Origin: Methanothrix sp.
GTDB taxonomy: Archaea; Halobacteriota; Methanosarcinia; Methanotrichales; Methanotrichaceae
Length of the DNA: 13,988 bases
Direction of reading: 5' to 3'
Assembly (NCBI GenBank): GCA_011620785.1
Contig: WOYM01000017.1
Location: 1-13,988 of the forward strand
Shown here: one piece after another, positions 1 through 6,893 of the stretch
Position numbering within the stretch: the first letter of the stretch is position 1
Layout: each line of letters opens with the position of its first letter
Made by a program: the position numbers and the translations under genes
The notes under the pieces: generated by a model
The model's input: the letters and a program-made list of their open reading frames with translations, nothing else
Database searches by the model: none
Told to the model about the DNA's origin: nothing

Positions 1-22
1 ATCATGAAGTCTGCTGAATATA

Positions 23-1066
23 TTATAGTTCTTTCGAACGAGTAATATTTGCCAATGATTTTAAAGGATTGGCGGCCGAGTCGCACAATACTTGTGTAGA
101 GGATTTGCCGATCCAGCTTGCATTTGCATTAGTGACAATCTTACTTCTCCAGAATATGTTAGATGAGGAATTCTGTATTCTAGTCCTAGCGATTTCAAGA
201 TATGAAGGATCGATCTCATATCCTATGCTATTTCGTCCCGCCTCAAGAGCAGCCATTGTTGTAGTTCCAGTTCCTAAGAACGGATCCAAGATCGTATCTC
301 CGACAAAGGAGTACATTCTAACAAGCCTCAATGCTAGCTCGAGTGGGAATGGCGCAGGATGCCTTCGAGTCGTTTCTCCCTTTATGTCCCATATCTGTTT
401 GAACCATTGCTCATGACACTTTCTTGGAATGTAGCTTAGTAGTCTCTGTTCATCGGTCACCTTACGATACGAGCCCGGTTTCCTCTGCATCAGAATGAAC
501 TCAATATCATTCTTTATCACCGCATTGGGCTCATATGGCTTTCCTAGAATTGTAGACTTTGTATTTGCTTCGTAGCAAGCATTTGCGATCTTATACCAAA
601 TTATAGGTGTCAAATTATCGAATCCAATATTTCTGCATGTCATGGTGATGTCAGAATGAAGTGGAACTACCATATGCTCCCCATTCTCTTTCCTGGATCG
701 ACAAACGTCCCCAATAACACAAATAAAGCGACCACCCTTTACCAGAACTCTAAAGCATTCCCTGATTGCTTTCCCTAGCTCTTCTAGAAAAAGCTGATAT
801 TCTGAGATCGATCCTAACTGACCATCAACCACATTGTATTTTTTCAAAATCCAGTACGGAGGGGATGTTAGAATAAGATGAACACTTTCTGATTTGACCT
901 CGGACATATTCCTGGAATCGCCCAAATGAAGTTGATGAATTGTGGCCTGTTGATATTGTTTTCTGAATACCTCCGCTCCGTCCTCATCGGATCGAGCTAA
1001 TGACGGGATTTCCGTAAGAGGCATTTTGCTTTTCTTTTTCTCAGAGGCCATCATTTGATCAAGCAC
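23..1066 (-). CDS. Beta-class DNA methyltransferase, probably N4-cytosine specific
   Basis: Predicted SAM-dependent DNA methyltransferase of 347 residues. The catalytic motif TSPPYW (about residues 67-72) precedes the SAM-binding motif DPFLGTGTT (about 261-269), which is the motif order of the beta class. A Ser in SPPY, rather than Asp, favours N4-cytosine methylation. A HPAPFPLEL segment just before motif I fits motif X of this class. The start is uncertain: the longest frame begins with GTG at 1066, but tandem ATGs at 1054 and 1051 are plausible and no strong ribosome binding site separates them. The gene is visibly more AT-rich than the housekeeping genes to its right and sits next to a decayed region, which suggests horizontal transfer. 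No restriction endonuclease is visible inside the window; a partner could lie left of position 1. The family call is firm; target base and recognition sequence are inferred or unknown. Confidence 0.9.
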   Translation of the reverse strand: MLDQMMASEKKKSKMPLTEIPSLARSDEDGAEVFRKQYQQATIHQLHLGDSRNMSEVKSESVHLILTSPPYWILKKYNVVDGQLGSISEYQLFLEELGKAIRECFRVLVKGGRFICVIGDVCRSRKENGEHMVVPLHSDITMTCRNIGFDNLTPIIWYKIANACYEANTKSTILGKPYEPNAVIKNDIEFILMQRKPGSYRKVTDEQRLLSYIPRKCHEQWFKQIWDIKGETTRRHPAPFPLELALRLVRMYSFVGDTILDPFLGTGTTTMAALEAGRNSIGYEIDPSYLEIARTRIQNSSSNIFWRSKIVTNANASWIGKSSTQVLCDSAANPLKSLANITRSKEL

Positions 1067-1377
1067 TCTTTTACTGCATGATATTTAAGAATGCTGCGGA
1101 CATCCTGATCGCGAGCAGCCACCTGCGATCCCACCCGAACGCAAACGCAGCCGCCGATCGAGCCACTGCCCACCTAGCGTGCGCCCTTCGGCCATCTCTG
1201 CTCGATCGAATTCCTACCAGCCCATCCCCGCCGCCCAGGTTGCTTTGCTGCTCACCGGCGTCGCTCCAGAACAGCGAGCGCGCCCGAGTATCGCTGCGAC
1301 ATGCTGCCATGGCGCAGGGTATTTACTCTCTTCAACTTGATTATGATTCATGACACGGCCCAAAGGCGGAAATAAAT
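1067..1377. other. G+C-rich intergenic stretch without a convincing gene
   Basis: Between the methyltransferase start and the DUF3786 relic I find no protein I recognise on either strand. Short open frames exist on both strands (about 1071-1310 minus, 1078-1353 plus), but they are rich in Arg/Ala/Ser and look like by-products of G+C-rich sequence. About 1095-1320 is much richer in G+C than the methyltransferase beside it. It contains an inverted repeat GATCGC (1107-1112) / GCGATC (1125-1130) and the palindrome TCGATCGA (1202-1209). The end nearest the methyltransferase must hold that gene's promoter, but no clear TATA box stands out. It may be debris of an older insertion. Confidence 0.4.
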
Positions 1378-1728
1378 ATGCCTTATGATATTGCTCTGGG
1401 CCTGGCCTGGGAGGAGATGGGAAGATTATCGCTGTCACCAAGATATGTCGTCCCTCTTCTCACAGAAACCTATGAGGTCGATATAGATAGCCGCACAGTG
1501 TTTTCCATGTAATCCGGCATTCCTGCAGATGAGGACATTGCAGTGCTCATCCTCCATTGCCTCATGGGCATGCAAAAGCAGCAGGGCTTCAGTCCCCGCG
1601 GAGATTGGATCTCTTCCAGGGAAGTCGAAGGAGGAATCTCTTTTCTGCCTGCTTTCCAGGAGTCAGTCATCAAGCCCCTGGTCGAATGCCTCGGAATAGA
1701 CCCTGATGGGATAATCAGGGACTTATGA
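1378..1728 (+). pseudogene. DUF3786-family protein, broken by stop codon, frameshift and C-terminal loss
   Basis: Reading in one frame from the ATG at 1378 gives a continuous DUF3786-like sequence interrupted by TAA at 1510-1512 (codon 45). Before the stop the frame has YDIALGLAWEEMG and VVPLLTETYEVDI. After it come the hallmarks DIAVLILHCLMG, GDWISSREVEGG, LPAFQESVIKPL and IDPDGIIRDL. The frame then meets TGA at 1726-1728. At that point another frame continues as MKGLGG, as expected if one base was lost just before 1725, but the usual further 70-80 residues of the family cannot be recognised beyond it. An AAAGGCGGA purine tract (1362-1370) could be the original ribosome binding site. The function of DUF3786 proteins is not established. 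TAA is not a recoding codon known in methanogens (pyrrolysine uses TAG), so inactivation is the simplest reading. Family assignment is from remembered motif patterns. Confidence 0.75.
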
Positions 1729-1945
1729 AAGGTCTTGGGGGCATCTGGCCCGCTATCGTGCGGGCATCACCTCAGCCATGTCTGCCAGATATGGATGCGC
1801 GCGATGAGCACTCAGGCGGGTCGCCGGAGCATCTTGATTTCTCCATATCAGTCGATTCACCCATTTTCCTGCTGCGCATCCATCCAAATCCTTTTCTTCC
1901 CGGTTTCCCTTCCCATAAACAGCTCAAGCTCCAGGTGACGCATAT
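1729..1945. other. Decayed region and leader before the radical SAM gene
   Basis: About 215 bases with no gene I can support. The first bases continue the broken DUF3786 gene in a shifted frame (MKGLGG at 1725 onward), after which similarity is lost. The stretch can fold: GCCCGC (1748-1753) pairs with GCGGGC (1760-1765) around a 6-base loop, and ATCTGGC (1743-1749) pairs with GCCAGAT (1784-1790). This could be a terminator-like structure or chance. The right end carries the ribosome binding site of the next gene. Confidence 0.4.
1933..1938 (+). promoter_or_regulatory. Shine-Dalgarno site deciding a TTG start
   Basis: AGGTGA lies seven bases before the TTG at 1946. It is a strong match to the anti-Shine-Dalgarno of archaeal 16S rRNA and is the main reason for accepting the TTG as start of the radical SAM gene. 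Confidence 0.65.
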
Positions 1946-3079
1946 TTGACTCAGCCCAAGACTTGGTTCCGCTGGAACAACAAGAACTCCTACAGCATCG
2001 CCGCCCTGATGCCCCTGATAGACGCTGGCCTGGCAAGTGAGCCGAAAGATGGCATCATGCTCTATAGCTTCGCCACCTCCCAGGCAGAGGAGATATACCG
2101 CGAGGTCAGCGGCGCGGCAGCGGACGCCGTTTACATCGCCGGCGGCCCCCATCCATCCGCCATGCCGGAGGAGGTCCTGGAGCACTTCGACTTCGTGGTG
2201 GTGGGCGAGGGCGAGGAGACCCTGCCCGAGCTGATCAGGGCGATAACCGATGGCCTGGATCCGAGGATGGTGAAGGGCATCGCCTACAAGTCCCAAGGTC
2301 TGATCTGTTTCACGGAAAAGCGTGCCTCGGTGAACCTGGACCTCTATCCTCCTTTTACCACGATCCTCGCCCCCATAGAGATCTCCCGCGGCTGCCCCTG
2401 GGGCTGCACCTACTGCCAGACCCCCCGCCTTTTCGGGCGCTGCATGCGCCACCGTTCGATTCCAGTCATCTCCAGGTTTGCCCGCCGCCATAAAGACATC
2501 CGTTTCACCTCCCCCAACTCCCTCGCCTATGGCTCCGATGGCAGGCGTCCGCGGCTGGAGAAGGTTAGAGCTCTGCTCGAAGAGCTGTCCGAGCAGAAGA
2601 AGCCCATCTACTTCGGCACCTTTCCCTCCGAGGTCAGGCCCGATTTCGTATCCGATGAGGCCCTGGAGATCATAACCCAACACTGCGCCAATAAAACGAT
2701 CAGCCTGGGAGGCCAATCCGGCAGCCCGGCGGTCCTGAAGAGCATAAGACGGGGGCACGGCCGGCTGGAGATAGAGTCTGCCTGCGAGCATATCCTGGAT
2801 CATGGCCTCGTCCCCCAGGTGGATCTGATATTCGGCCTGCCCATGGAGTCATCAGAGGATCAGCAGATGACCCTGGACCTGGCCAGATGGATTGAGGGAA
2901 AGGGAGGAAAGGTGAGGGCGCACCGGTTCATGCCCCTGCCCGGAACCCCCCTCTGGGATAAGAAGCCCGCGCCCCTATCCAGCGATGCTGAGGCGCTCCT
3001 GGGCAGCCTGGCACAGAGAGGCCGTCTGACAGGATCCTGGGGCCGCAAGATCAAGGCGGAAAAGGATGAAACGGCATGA
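1946..3079 (+). CDS. B12-binding-like domain / radical SAM protein (MJ_1487-type, TIGR04013-like)
   Basis: A 377-residue protein with an N-terminal cobalamin-binding-like Rossmann domain (about residues 3-105, including AGGPHPSAMPEEVL at 65-78 and VVVGEGEETLPEL) and a radical SAM core. The cluster motif is C150-x3-C154-x2-C157 in SRGCPWGCTYC, which binds a [4Fe-4S] cluster and SAM. The classic DxHxxG base-off cobalamin motif is not visible, so B12 may be bound differently or not at all. The architecture and the N-terminus (FRWNNKNSYSIAAL) resemble the archaeal family represented by MJ_1487. Its substrate is unknown to me. The start is TTG, supported by AGGTGA seven bases upstream. The gene converges with the small gene ending at 3133. 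It could be annotated simply as a radical SAM protein; the two-domain call is firm, the subfamily less so. Confidence 0.87.
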   Translation: MTQPKTWFRWNNKNSYSIAALMPLIDAGLASEPKDGIMLYSFATSQAEEIYREVSGAAADAVYIAGGPHPSAMPEEVLEHFDFVVVGEGEETLPELIRAITDGLDPRMVKGIAYKSQGLICFTEKRASVNLDLYPPFTTILAPIEISRGCPWGCTYCQTPRLFGRCMRHRSIPVISRFARRHKDIRFTSPNSLAYGSDGRRPRLEKVRALLEELSEQKKPIYFGTFPSEVRPDFVSDEALEIITQHCANKTISLGGQSGSPAVLKSIRRGHGRLEIESACEHILDHGLVPQVDLIFGLPMESSEDQQMTLDLARWIEGKGGKVRAHRFMPLPGTPLWDKKPAPLSSDAEALLGSLAQRGRLTGSWGRKIKAEKDETA

Positions 3080-3132
3080 CCTGTATCTGATCCGGACCAA
3101 CTCAGACCGGTGACCGGCCAGGGCAAAGGTCG

Positions 3133-3468
3133 CTAGAGATAAAACTGCTTGAAAGGCTTGCGGTATTCGTCTTTTAGTTCATATTTTATTGTCATCCTCT
3201 CGGGCATTACCTGAATCTCTTTTACAGATTGTGAGAATAGGAACCAGATGAATCCTCTGTCCGGAAGCCTGTACCTGTCCGGCAGGGTGGAGGTGAACTC
3301 AGACTCTCCCAGAATATAAGTGCGCAGCATCTCGCTTCCTGAGGTGAAGAGGAAGGGGAAGCTCACATTCTCAATCTCCCTCTGGCAGGTGCCCTTAAGC
3401 CGCAGGCGGTCCGCCAGAAATTTCAAATAATCGTCCTTATTTATCACCAGTTCTCTCATCTCGCTCAA
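3133..3468 (-). CDS. Small protein of unknown function, downstream of mmp10
   Basis: A 111-residue protein I do not recognise. It has no signal peptide or membrane segment; it mixes charged stretches (start MSEMRELVINKDDYLKFLADR; basic-aromatic tail RKPFKQFYL) with an aromatic core (RGFIWFLFSQSV), which suggests a small folded soluble protein. A TTG start at 3468 is preferred over the ATG at 3459, because AGGTGA at 3475-3480 is six bases before TTG but fifteen before ATG. It lies 44 bases after the stop of mmp10 on the same strand, so the two are probably co-transcribed. A role connected with MCR modification or radical SAM maturation is conceivable from position alone and is only an inference. 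Predicted as a real gene from the strong ribosome binding site and full use of the frame. Confidence 0.7.
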   Translation of the reverse strand: MSEMRELVINKDDYLKFLADRLRLKGTCQREIENVSFPFLFTSGSEMLRTYILGESEFTSTLPDRYRLPDRGFIWFLFSQSVKEIQVMPERMTIKYELKDEYRKPFKQFYL

Positions 3469-3474
3469 TCGAAG

Positions 3475-3480
3475 TCACCT
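3475..3480 (-). promoter_or_regulatory. Shine-Dalgarno site deciding a TTG start
   Basis: Read on the minus strand, AGGTGA stands six bases before TTG (3468). It fits poorly with the in-frame ATG nine bases further on, so it supports the longer 111-residue product. Confidence 0.6.
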
Positions 3481-3512
3481 CTTGCTGGCACTGGCAGGGA
3501 TGTGAGATAAAA

Positions 3513-4811
3513 TTAATCGTCATAGTGAGATCTGTCCATTCTCTTACAGCGGCAATTATCACTATCTTTCTGGACCGTGGCGGATTCTGTCTCTTCCCCG
3601 CCCAGCTCATTGATCTGGCATATCAATCCAGAGAATGCCTCCACCTCTCTGGCAATAACCTCCTCGGTGGTCATGTAGATGCTTCTCTCGGATTCGACGG
3701 TGAGGTCATCAGGGCCTCTGAAGACCAGCCGGCGCACTCCATCACGGCGAAGAGCCCTTCTGATCTCCTGGTCATGGGCTAGAACCATCCCCGGTATAAG
3801 CACCCTCTCTTTTATGTTCTCCAGATCCAGGCAGTTGAAATCCTCCTGGGTGATCAAGCTTCCTATCTCCTTATTCACCGCCACCACATTCACATCCTCT
3901 CCCAGCTCTTTGAATATGGCCGATAGGAATGGATAGGCTACAGAGCTGGTGATGATGGTGGCGCTCCTCTCGATGGCCGGCAGTCGATTCAGCTCTCTCT
4001 TATGATGGGCCAGGGCGAAAGGAGCTCCTGTCTGGGGATCCCATAGAGGCGTCCCTATAACCCTCATATCATATCGTTCATTGATTTCAGTGGCAATCCT
4101 GCGGATCTCCTCCACGGAATAGGGAACAATGCCCGGCATTAACGGATCGTTTCCAAAGATAAGCCCTTGCTCTTTGCTGTTGGCAAATGACATGAGCATC
4201 AGGCCTTTTGCTCCCATCTCCTCCAGGTCATTGCAGGTCTTCTCCAGCTCCTGGCCATCGTTTATGCCCGGTATGAGGACGATCATGGCATATAGATCGC
4301 ATCTTTCGCAAAAGGTTCTGAGGTTTGAGAGCGCAGCCTCTGGGTGTTTGTCGTTCACGTACCTTCGCCGAAGCTCAGGGTCAGTTGAGAAGACGGAGAA
4401 GCTTATCCTTCGCAATCCGGCTTCGATCAGGGGACCGGCTTCATCACCTTTAAAAAAGCCCTTTCCGCTGGTGTAATCCAGGCGGATGGGGACAACGCCG
4501 TTGCTAAGGGTTTGAACTAGTTTAAGCAAATCTGGATGAAAGCTGGCATCACCATTCCCTTTTATGGTTATGGAATCCGGCCTTGATAATATGCATTGCT
4601 GGGATGCTTCAAATACCAACTGATCCAGGGACTTGAAGCCTGGCTGGATCTCAACTACTGCTCTGGAACAGTAATCGCATCCTTTTTTATGGGGTGGGCA
4701 ATGCTTACATCCCAGCGGCTCAACCGTTTTCACTCCTTTAAAATAACAGAAGCTGCAAAATCCCCCGCAGTTAAAACCTGGCCTGCCCCCTATATCAACG
4801 ACCGCGTCCAT
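3513..4811 (-). CDS. mmp10: Methyl-coenzyme M reductase arginine C-methyltransferase, methanogenesis marker 10
   Basis: Mmp10 is a cobalamin-dependent radical SAM enzyme that methylates C5 of a conserved arginine in the alpha subunit of methyl-coenzyme M reductase, the terminal enzyme of methanogenesis. This 432-residue protein starts with the family signature VVDIGGRPGFNC. It shows the radical SAM triad C15-x3-C19-x2-C22 followed by YFK, then a second cysteine set C35-x2-C38-x6-C45-x2-C48 (GCKHCPPHKKGCDYC) characteristic of the family. ITIKGNGDASFHPDLL and RRISFSVFSTD fit the SAM-binding barrel, and the C-terminal third fits the accessory/cobalamin region. The ATG at 4811 matches the usual N-terminus. 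A cysteine-containing tail (CRCKR) near the C-terminus looks like a lineage extension. A small unknown gene follows after 44 bases. Presence of this marker points strongly to a methanogen or related MCR-bearing archaeon. Confidence 0.95.
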   Translation of the reverse strand: MDAVVDIGGRPGFNCGGFCSFCYFKGVKTVEPLGCKHCPPHKKGCDYCSRAVVEIQPGFKSLDQLVFEASQQCILSRPDSITIKGNGDASFHPDLLKLVQTLSNGVVPIRLDYTSGKGFFKGDEAGPLIEAGLRRISFSVFSTDPELRRRYVNDKHPEAALSNLRTFCERCDLYAMIVLIPGINDGQELEKTCNDLEEMGAKGLMLMSFANSKEQGLIFGNDPLMPGIVPYSVEEIRRIATEINERYDMRVIGTPLWDPQTGAPFALAHHKRELNRLPAIERSATIITSSVAYPFLSAIFKELGEDVNVVAVNKEIGSLITQEDFNCLDLENIKERVLIPGMVLAHDQEIRRALRRDGVRRLVFRGPDDLTVESERSIYMTTEEVIAREVEAFSGLICQINELGGEETESATVQKDSDNCRCKRMDRSHYDD

Positions 4812-4832
4812 GTCTCTTGATTTGCGTTACTG

Positions 4833-4840
4833 TAATTAAA
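4833..4840 (-). promoter_or_regulatory. Possible TATA box of mmp10
   Basis: TTTAATTA on the minus strand lies 22-29 bases before the mmp10 ATG. With normal archaeal spacing, transcription would start at or near the start codon. The tract around 4850-4855 is an alternative box. Confidence 0.3.
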
Positions 4841-5010
4841 TCTTGTGTCAAATATTGAGATAAGCATTGAAGAGAAAACGTGGCAATTACTAATTATTTT
4901 TCAAAATGTAATATGTATGACAAGGTTTTAGAAATCTTCATCCGATCTAACTCACAGGCAACGTTGTTTGAAAATTTATGTCGATTATTAATAACATTTT
5001 CCATAAAATC

Positions 5011-5016
5011 AAAAAA
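5011..5016 (-). terminator. Oligo-T terminator candidate after aroD
   Basis: On the minus strand a run of six T lies about ten bases after the aroD stop codon, followed by further T-rich sequence. Archaeal RNA polymerase can terminate at such tracts without a hairpin. It is plausible, but the region is AT-rich throughout. Confidence 0.35.
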
Positions 5017-5025
5017 TAACTAATG

Positions 5026-5682
5026 TCACCATTTGAGCAACTCTCTGGCACTAGAGAGCTCTGCCAGGCTCATCTGCCCGGGAGCGGTGCTCTCTTTAAC
5101 ATAACCGTATGCCAGAGCAGAACCATACAAAGGAGCCACTGCCCGCAGGTGTCTGCCCAGATCCCCCATCGCGATCAGACATAAGGGCAAATCTGCAGCA
5201 AGCAAAAATTCTAGGAGATCCAGGTCGTCCTTCAGGCTCCTGGGCGTCACGGCTATCTTAGCAATCGCCGCACCTGCCATCTTCATCCTCTCTTTTATAG
5301 CAGCAAGCTCATCGATCCCGGGCATTCCCTGGAAGTCATGGTAAGAGATTATGACCGGCCGGCTGACCTGAGATATGAACTCTTCTCTTAGCTCTGCCTG
5401 AAGCTCGATATCCACCAGATCGGCGTACTCAGAGGCCCAAACGAGCAGCTCGATCCTCTCCCTCTCTGACCCCTGGAACTTCCCTCCCTCTGCCTGGAGG
5501 CGATTGGTGGCGATGATCGGCTTTTCTGTAGCCTCTCTGATGGCTTTTATCGTCTGAATGGGCTCCGTGGACAGATCCAGCCTCAGCTCAATCATGTCTG
5601 CATCGGATGCCGCCTTGAGGTCGTCTGCTGCCCCCTCTCCCAGGACGGCAACGATCTGCGACCTTTTCATAACGTATCTCAT
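5026..5682 (-). CDS. aroD: 3-dehydroquinate dehydratase, type I
   Basis: A 218-residue type I 3-dehydroquinase, which dehydrates 3-dehydroquinate to 3-dehydroshikimate in aromatic amino acid synthesis through a Schiff-base lysine. The active-site elements are visible: E32 and R34 in MIELRLD, H115 in ISYHDF, and K142 in AKIAVTPRS as the Schiff-base lysine. Length is normal for archaeal members (about 210-250). The gene overlaps the preceding aroB' by ATGA (5679-5682), so the two are translationally coupled and consecutive in the pathway. ATG at 5682 is therefore preferred over the internal ATG at residue 5. An AT-rich spacer with a T-tract follows. High confidence from complete catalytic residues and context. 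Confidence 0.96.
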   Translation of the reverse strand: MRYVMKRSQIVAVLGEGAADDLKAASDADMIELRLDLSTEPIQTIKAIREATEKPIIATNRLQAEGGKFQGSERERIELLVWASEYADLVDIELQAELREEFISQVSRPVIISYHDFQGMPGIDELAAIKERMKMAGAAIAKIAVTPRSLKDDLDLLEFLLAADLPLCLIAMGDLGRHLRAVAPLYGSALAYGYVKESTAPGQMSLAELSSARELLKW

Positions 5683-6800
5683 CTCTCCACGATGCTCTCC
5701 TCGATCTTCATGCCGAAGTGGCGGGCAGCCTCCTCCAGATGGACCAGCACCTCGTCCCCGGCTTTGAGCTCAGTCACCGGCCTGGGCGTTCCATCGCTGC
5801 TCACCAGCTTTATGGTCTCTGCATTCTGCAGCAGCGTGCTTATGAGCACCCCATCTGCCTCCGCCTCGATGAGGATCATGGGCCTCTTCTCGATCTTCGC
5901 TCTGCCCACGATTGCGCTCCTGGTGAGGCCATCCTTGCTAACAATGGTGACCTCGTCACCAGATTTCAGCTCCGATAGATAGCGTGTCTTCTCCCCCACC
6001 CGGATATAGGCGTGAACCGCGCCGGCGTTCACCCGGAAGGGGCGCGCAGCCACATAGGGGCTGTCCTCTGACTCGCTATGGACCAGGAAGAAGCCCTTGG
6101 CCTGGGAGCCGATGAGCATTCCTTCTCCTGGGACCATCATGTTGGCGGTATCCACGCAGACCCGGTCGCCCATCCCCACCGGCTTGGCCGAGACCACCCT
6201 GGCGGATATGAGCTCCAGGCTCCCTTTTTCCGATTGCTCTGCCGCCCTCATAACCCTCTTGATCTCAGATAGGTCTGTGCTATCCAAGAGCACTCCATCT
6301 GCTCCCTGCTCCAGTGTGGCCAAGGCCAGCTTTGCCTCATCCGAACTCTTGACCCCGCTGATGATCTTAACCTGACATCCCTGCAGGCCGGCGATCATAT
6401 TCTCCAGCGGGATCACCTTCCAGTCGGTGCCGATCACCAGCAGATAGTCCACATGCTTTCCCATCTCCACTGCGAATTGCTCATACTTCTTGCCGGCGAT
6501 GACCACGTATGCTGCCTTGTTCCCGTAGATGGTCTTGGCCAGAGCATAGTCCATGGAGCTGTTCATATCTTTGGGCAGAGGTACCGATCCATCGCCCTCT
6601 CCGTGCCTGCCGATCACCAGAATGTCCTCTGCATCCCTCTCGGCGCCAAAGCATGCCACCTGGATCTTTCCCAGCTCACGCACCCGCTCGACGTTCTCCC
6701 GGTCCACAATTACGCAATCGAAGCCCGATTCAAGGGCGGTGGTTATCTGGGTTTTGATCTCCTCCCATGATCCTCTGGCCATGAGCCACTTCTCTTTCAT
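5679..6800 (-). CDS. aroB': 3-dehydroquinate synthase II (archaeal, AroB'-type)
   Basis: A 373-residue protein of the archaeal 3-dehydroquinate synthase II family (MJ1249-like). In methanogens this enzyme makes 3-dehydroquinate from 2-amino-3,7-dideoxy-D-threo-hept-6-ulosonate by NAD-dependent oxidative deamination and cyclisation, replacing bacterial DAHP synthase/AroB. The N-terminus (KWLMARGSWEEIKTQITTAL, then GFDCVIVDRENVERVREL) and the C-terminal domain with VHAYIRVGEKTRYLSEL and GDEVLVHLEEAARHFG match the family pattern. Its length is close to that of other members (about 320-390). ATG at 6800 fits the family start; no strong ribosome binding site is seen, so a short leader is possible. 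It overlaps aroD by four bases and shares a 93-base divergent promoter region with the DUF1614 gene. The AroA'-type aldolase partner is not in the window. Confidence 0.93.
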   Translation of the reverse strand: MKEKWLMARGSWEEIKTQITTALESGFDCVIVDRENVERVRELGKIQVACFGAERDAEDILVIGRHGEGDGSVPLPKDMNSSMDYALAKTIYGNKAAYVVIAGKKYEQFAVEMGKHVDYLLVIGTDWKVIPLENMIAGLQGCQVKIISGVKSSDEAKLALATLEQGADGVLLDSTDLSEIKRVMRAAEQSEKGSLELISARVVSAKPVGMGDRVCVDTANMMVPGEGMLIGSQAKGFFLVHSESEDSPYVAARPFRVNAGAVHAYIRVGEKTRYLSELKSGDEVTIVSKDGLTRSAIVGRAKIEKRPMILIEAEADGVLISTLLQNAETIKLVSSDGTPRPVTELKAGDEVLVHLEEAARHFGMKIEESIVER

Positions 6801-6893
6801 ATGCGACTCTTTGACATACCATTACAAATCTCTTTTGCAGCTCTGCGCCCATATACAAAAGATTATACGCCTGGGATGGCAATATAGAGGAAA
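6801..6893. promoter_or_regulatory. Divergent promoter region between aroB' and the DUF1614 gene
   Basis: Ninety-three bases separate the two starts. The plus strand has CATATACAAAAG around 6850-6861, a TATA-like element suitable for the DUF1614 gene, and an AGAGG ribosome binding site just before its ATG. The minus strand has GTATAATC around 6861-6868, which could serve aroB'. The two boxes overlap closely, so both transcripts may share control. Confidence 0.4.

Larger units (their letters stand above)
4812..5025. other. AT-rich intergenic region with mmp10 promoter and aroD end
   Basis: About 214 AT-rich bases separate the start of mmp10 from the end of aroD; both are on the minus strand. 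I see no open frame worth calling. The mmp10-proximal part has two TATA-like tracts read on the minus strand: TTTAATTA at 4833-4840 and an AATATT-containing tract near 4850-4855. The nearer one would give a nearly leaderless transcript, the farther a short leader. The aroD-proximal part holds the T-tract listed separately. Confidence 0.45.

Noticed and set aside
1071..1441. Small open frames on both strands in the G+C-rich patch
   Set aside because: Overlapping frames on both strands, biased composition and no recognisable motifs; typical of chance frames in G+C-rich DNA.
1510..1512. Stop codon read-through or recoding in the DUF3786 frame
   Set aside because: The codon is TAA, not TAG or TGA, and a second lesion plus a missing C-terminus follow, so decay is simpler.
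1772..2803. A 343-residue open frame on the minus strand opposite the radical SAM gene
   Set aside because: It lies antisense to a clearly recognised radical SAM gene and its low-complexity Gly/Ala/His-rich product is a by-product of codon bias on the other strand.
3080..3132. CCGG-TGA-CCGG hairpin between the converging radical SAM gene and the small gene as a terminator
   Set aside because: Only a 4-bp stem and no T-tract on either strand; too weak to call.
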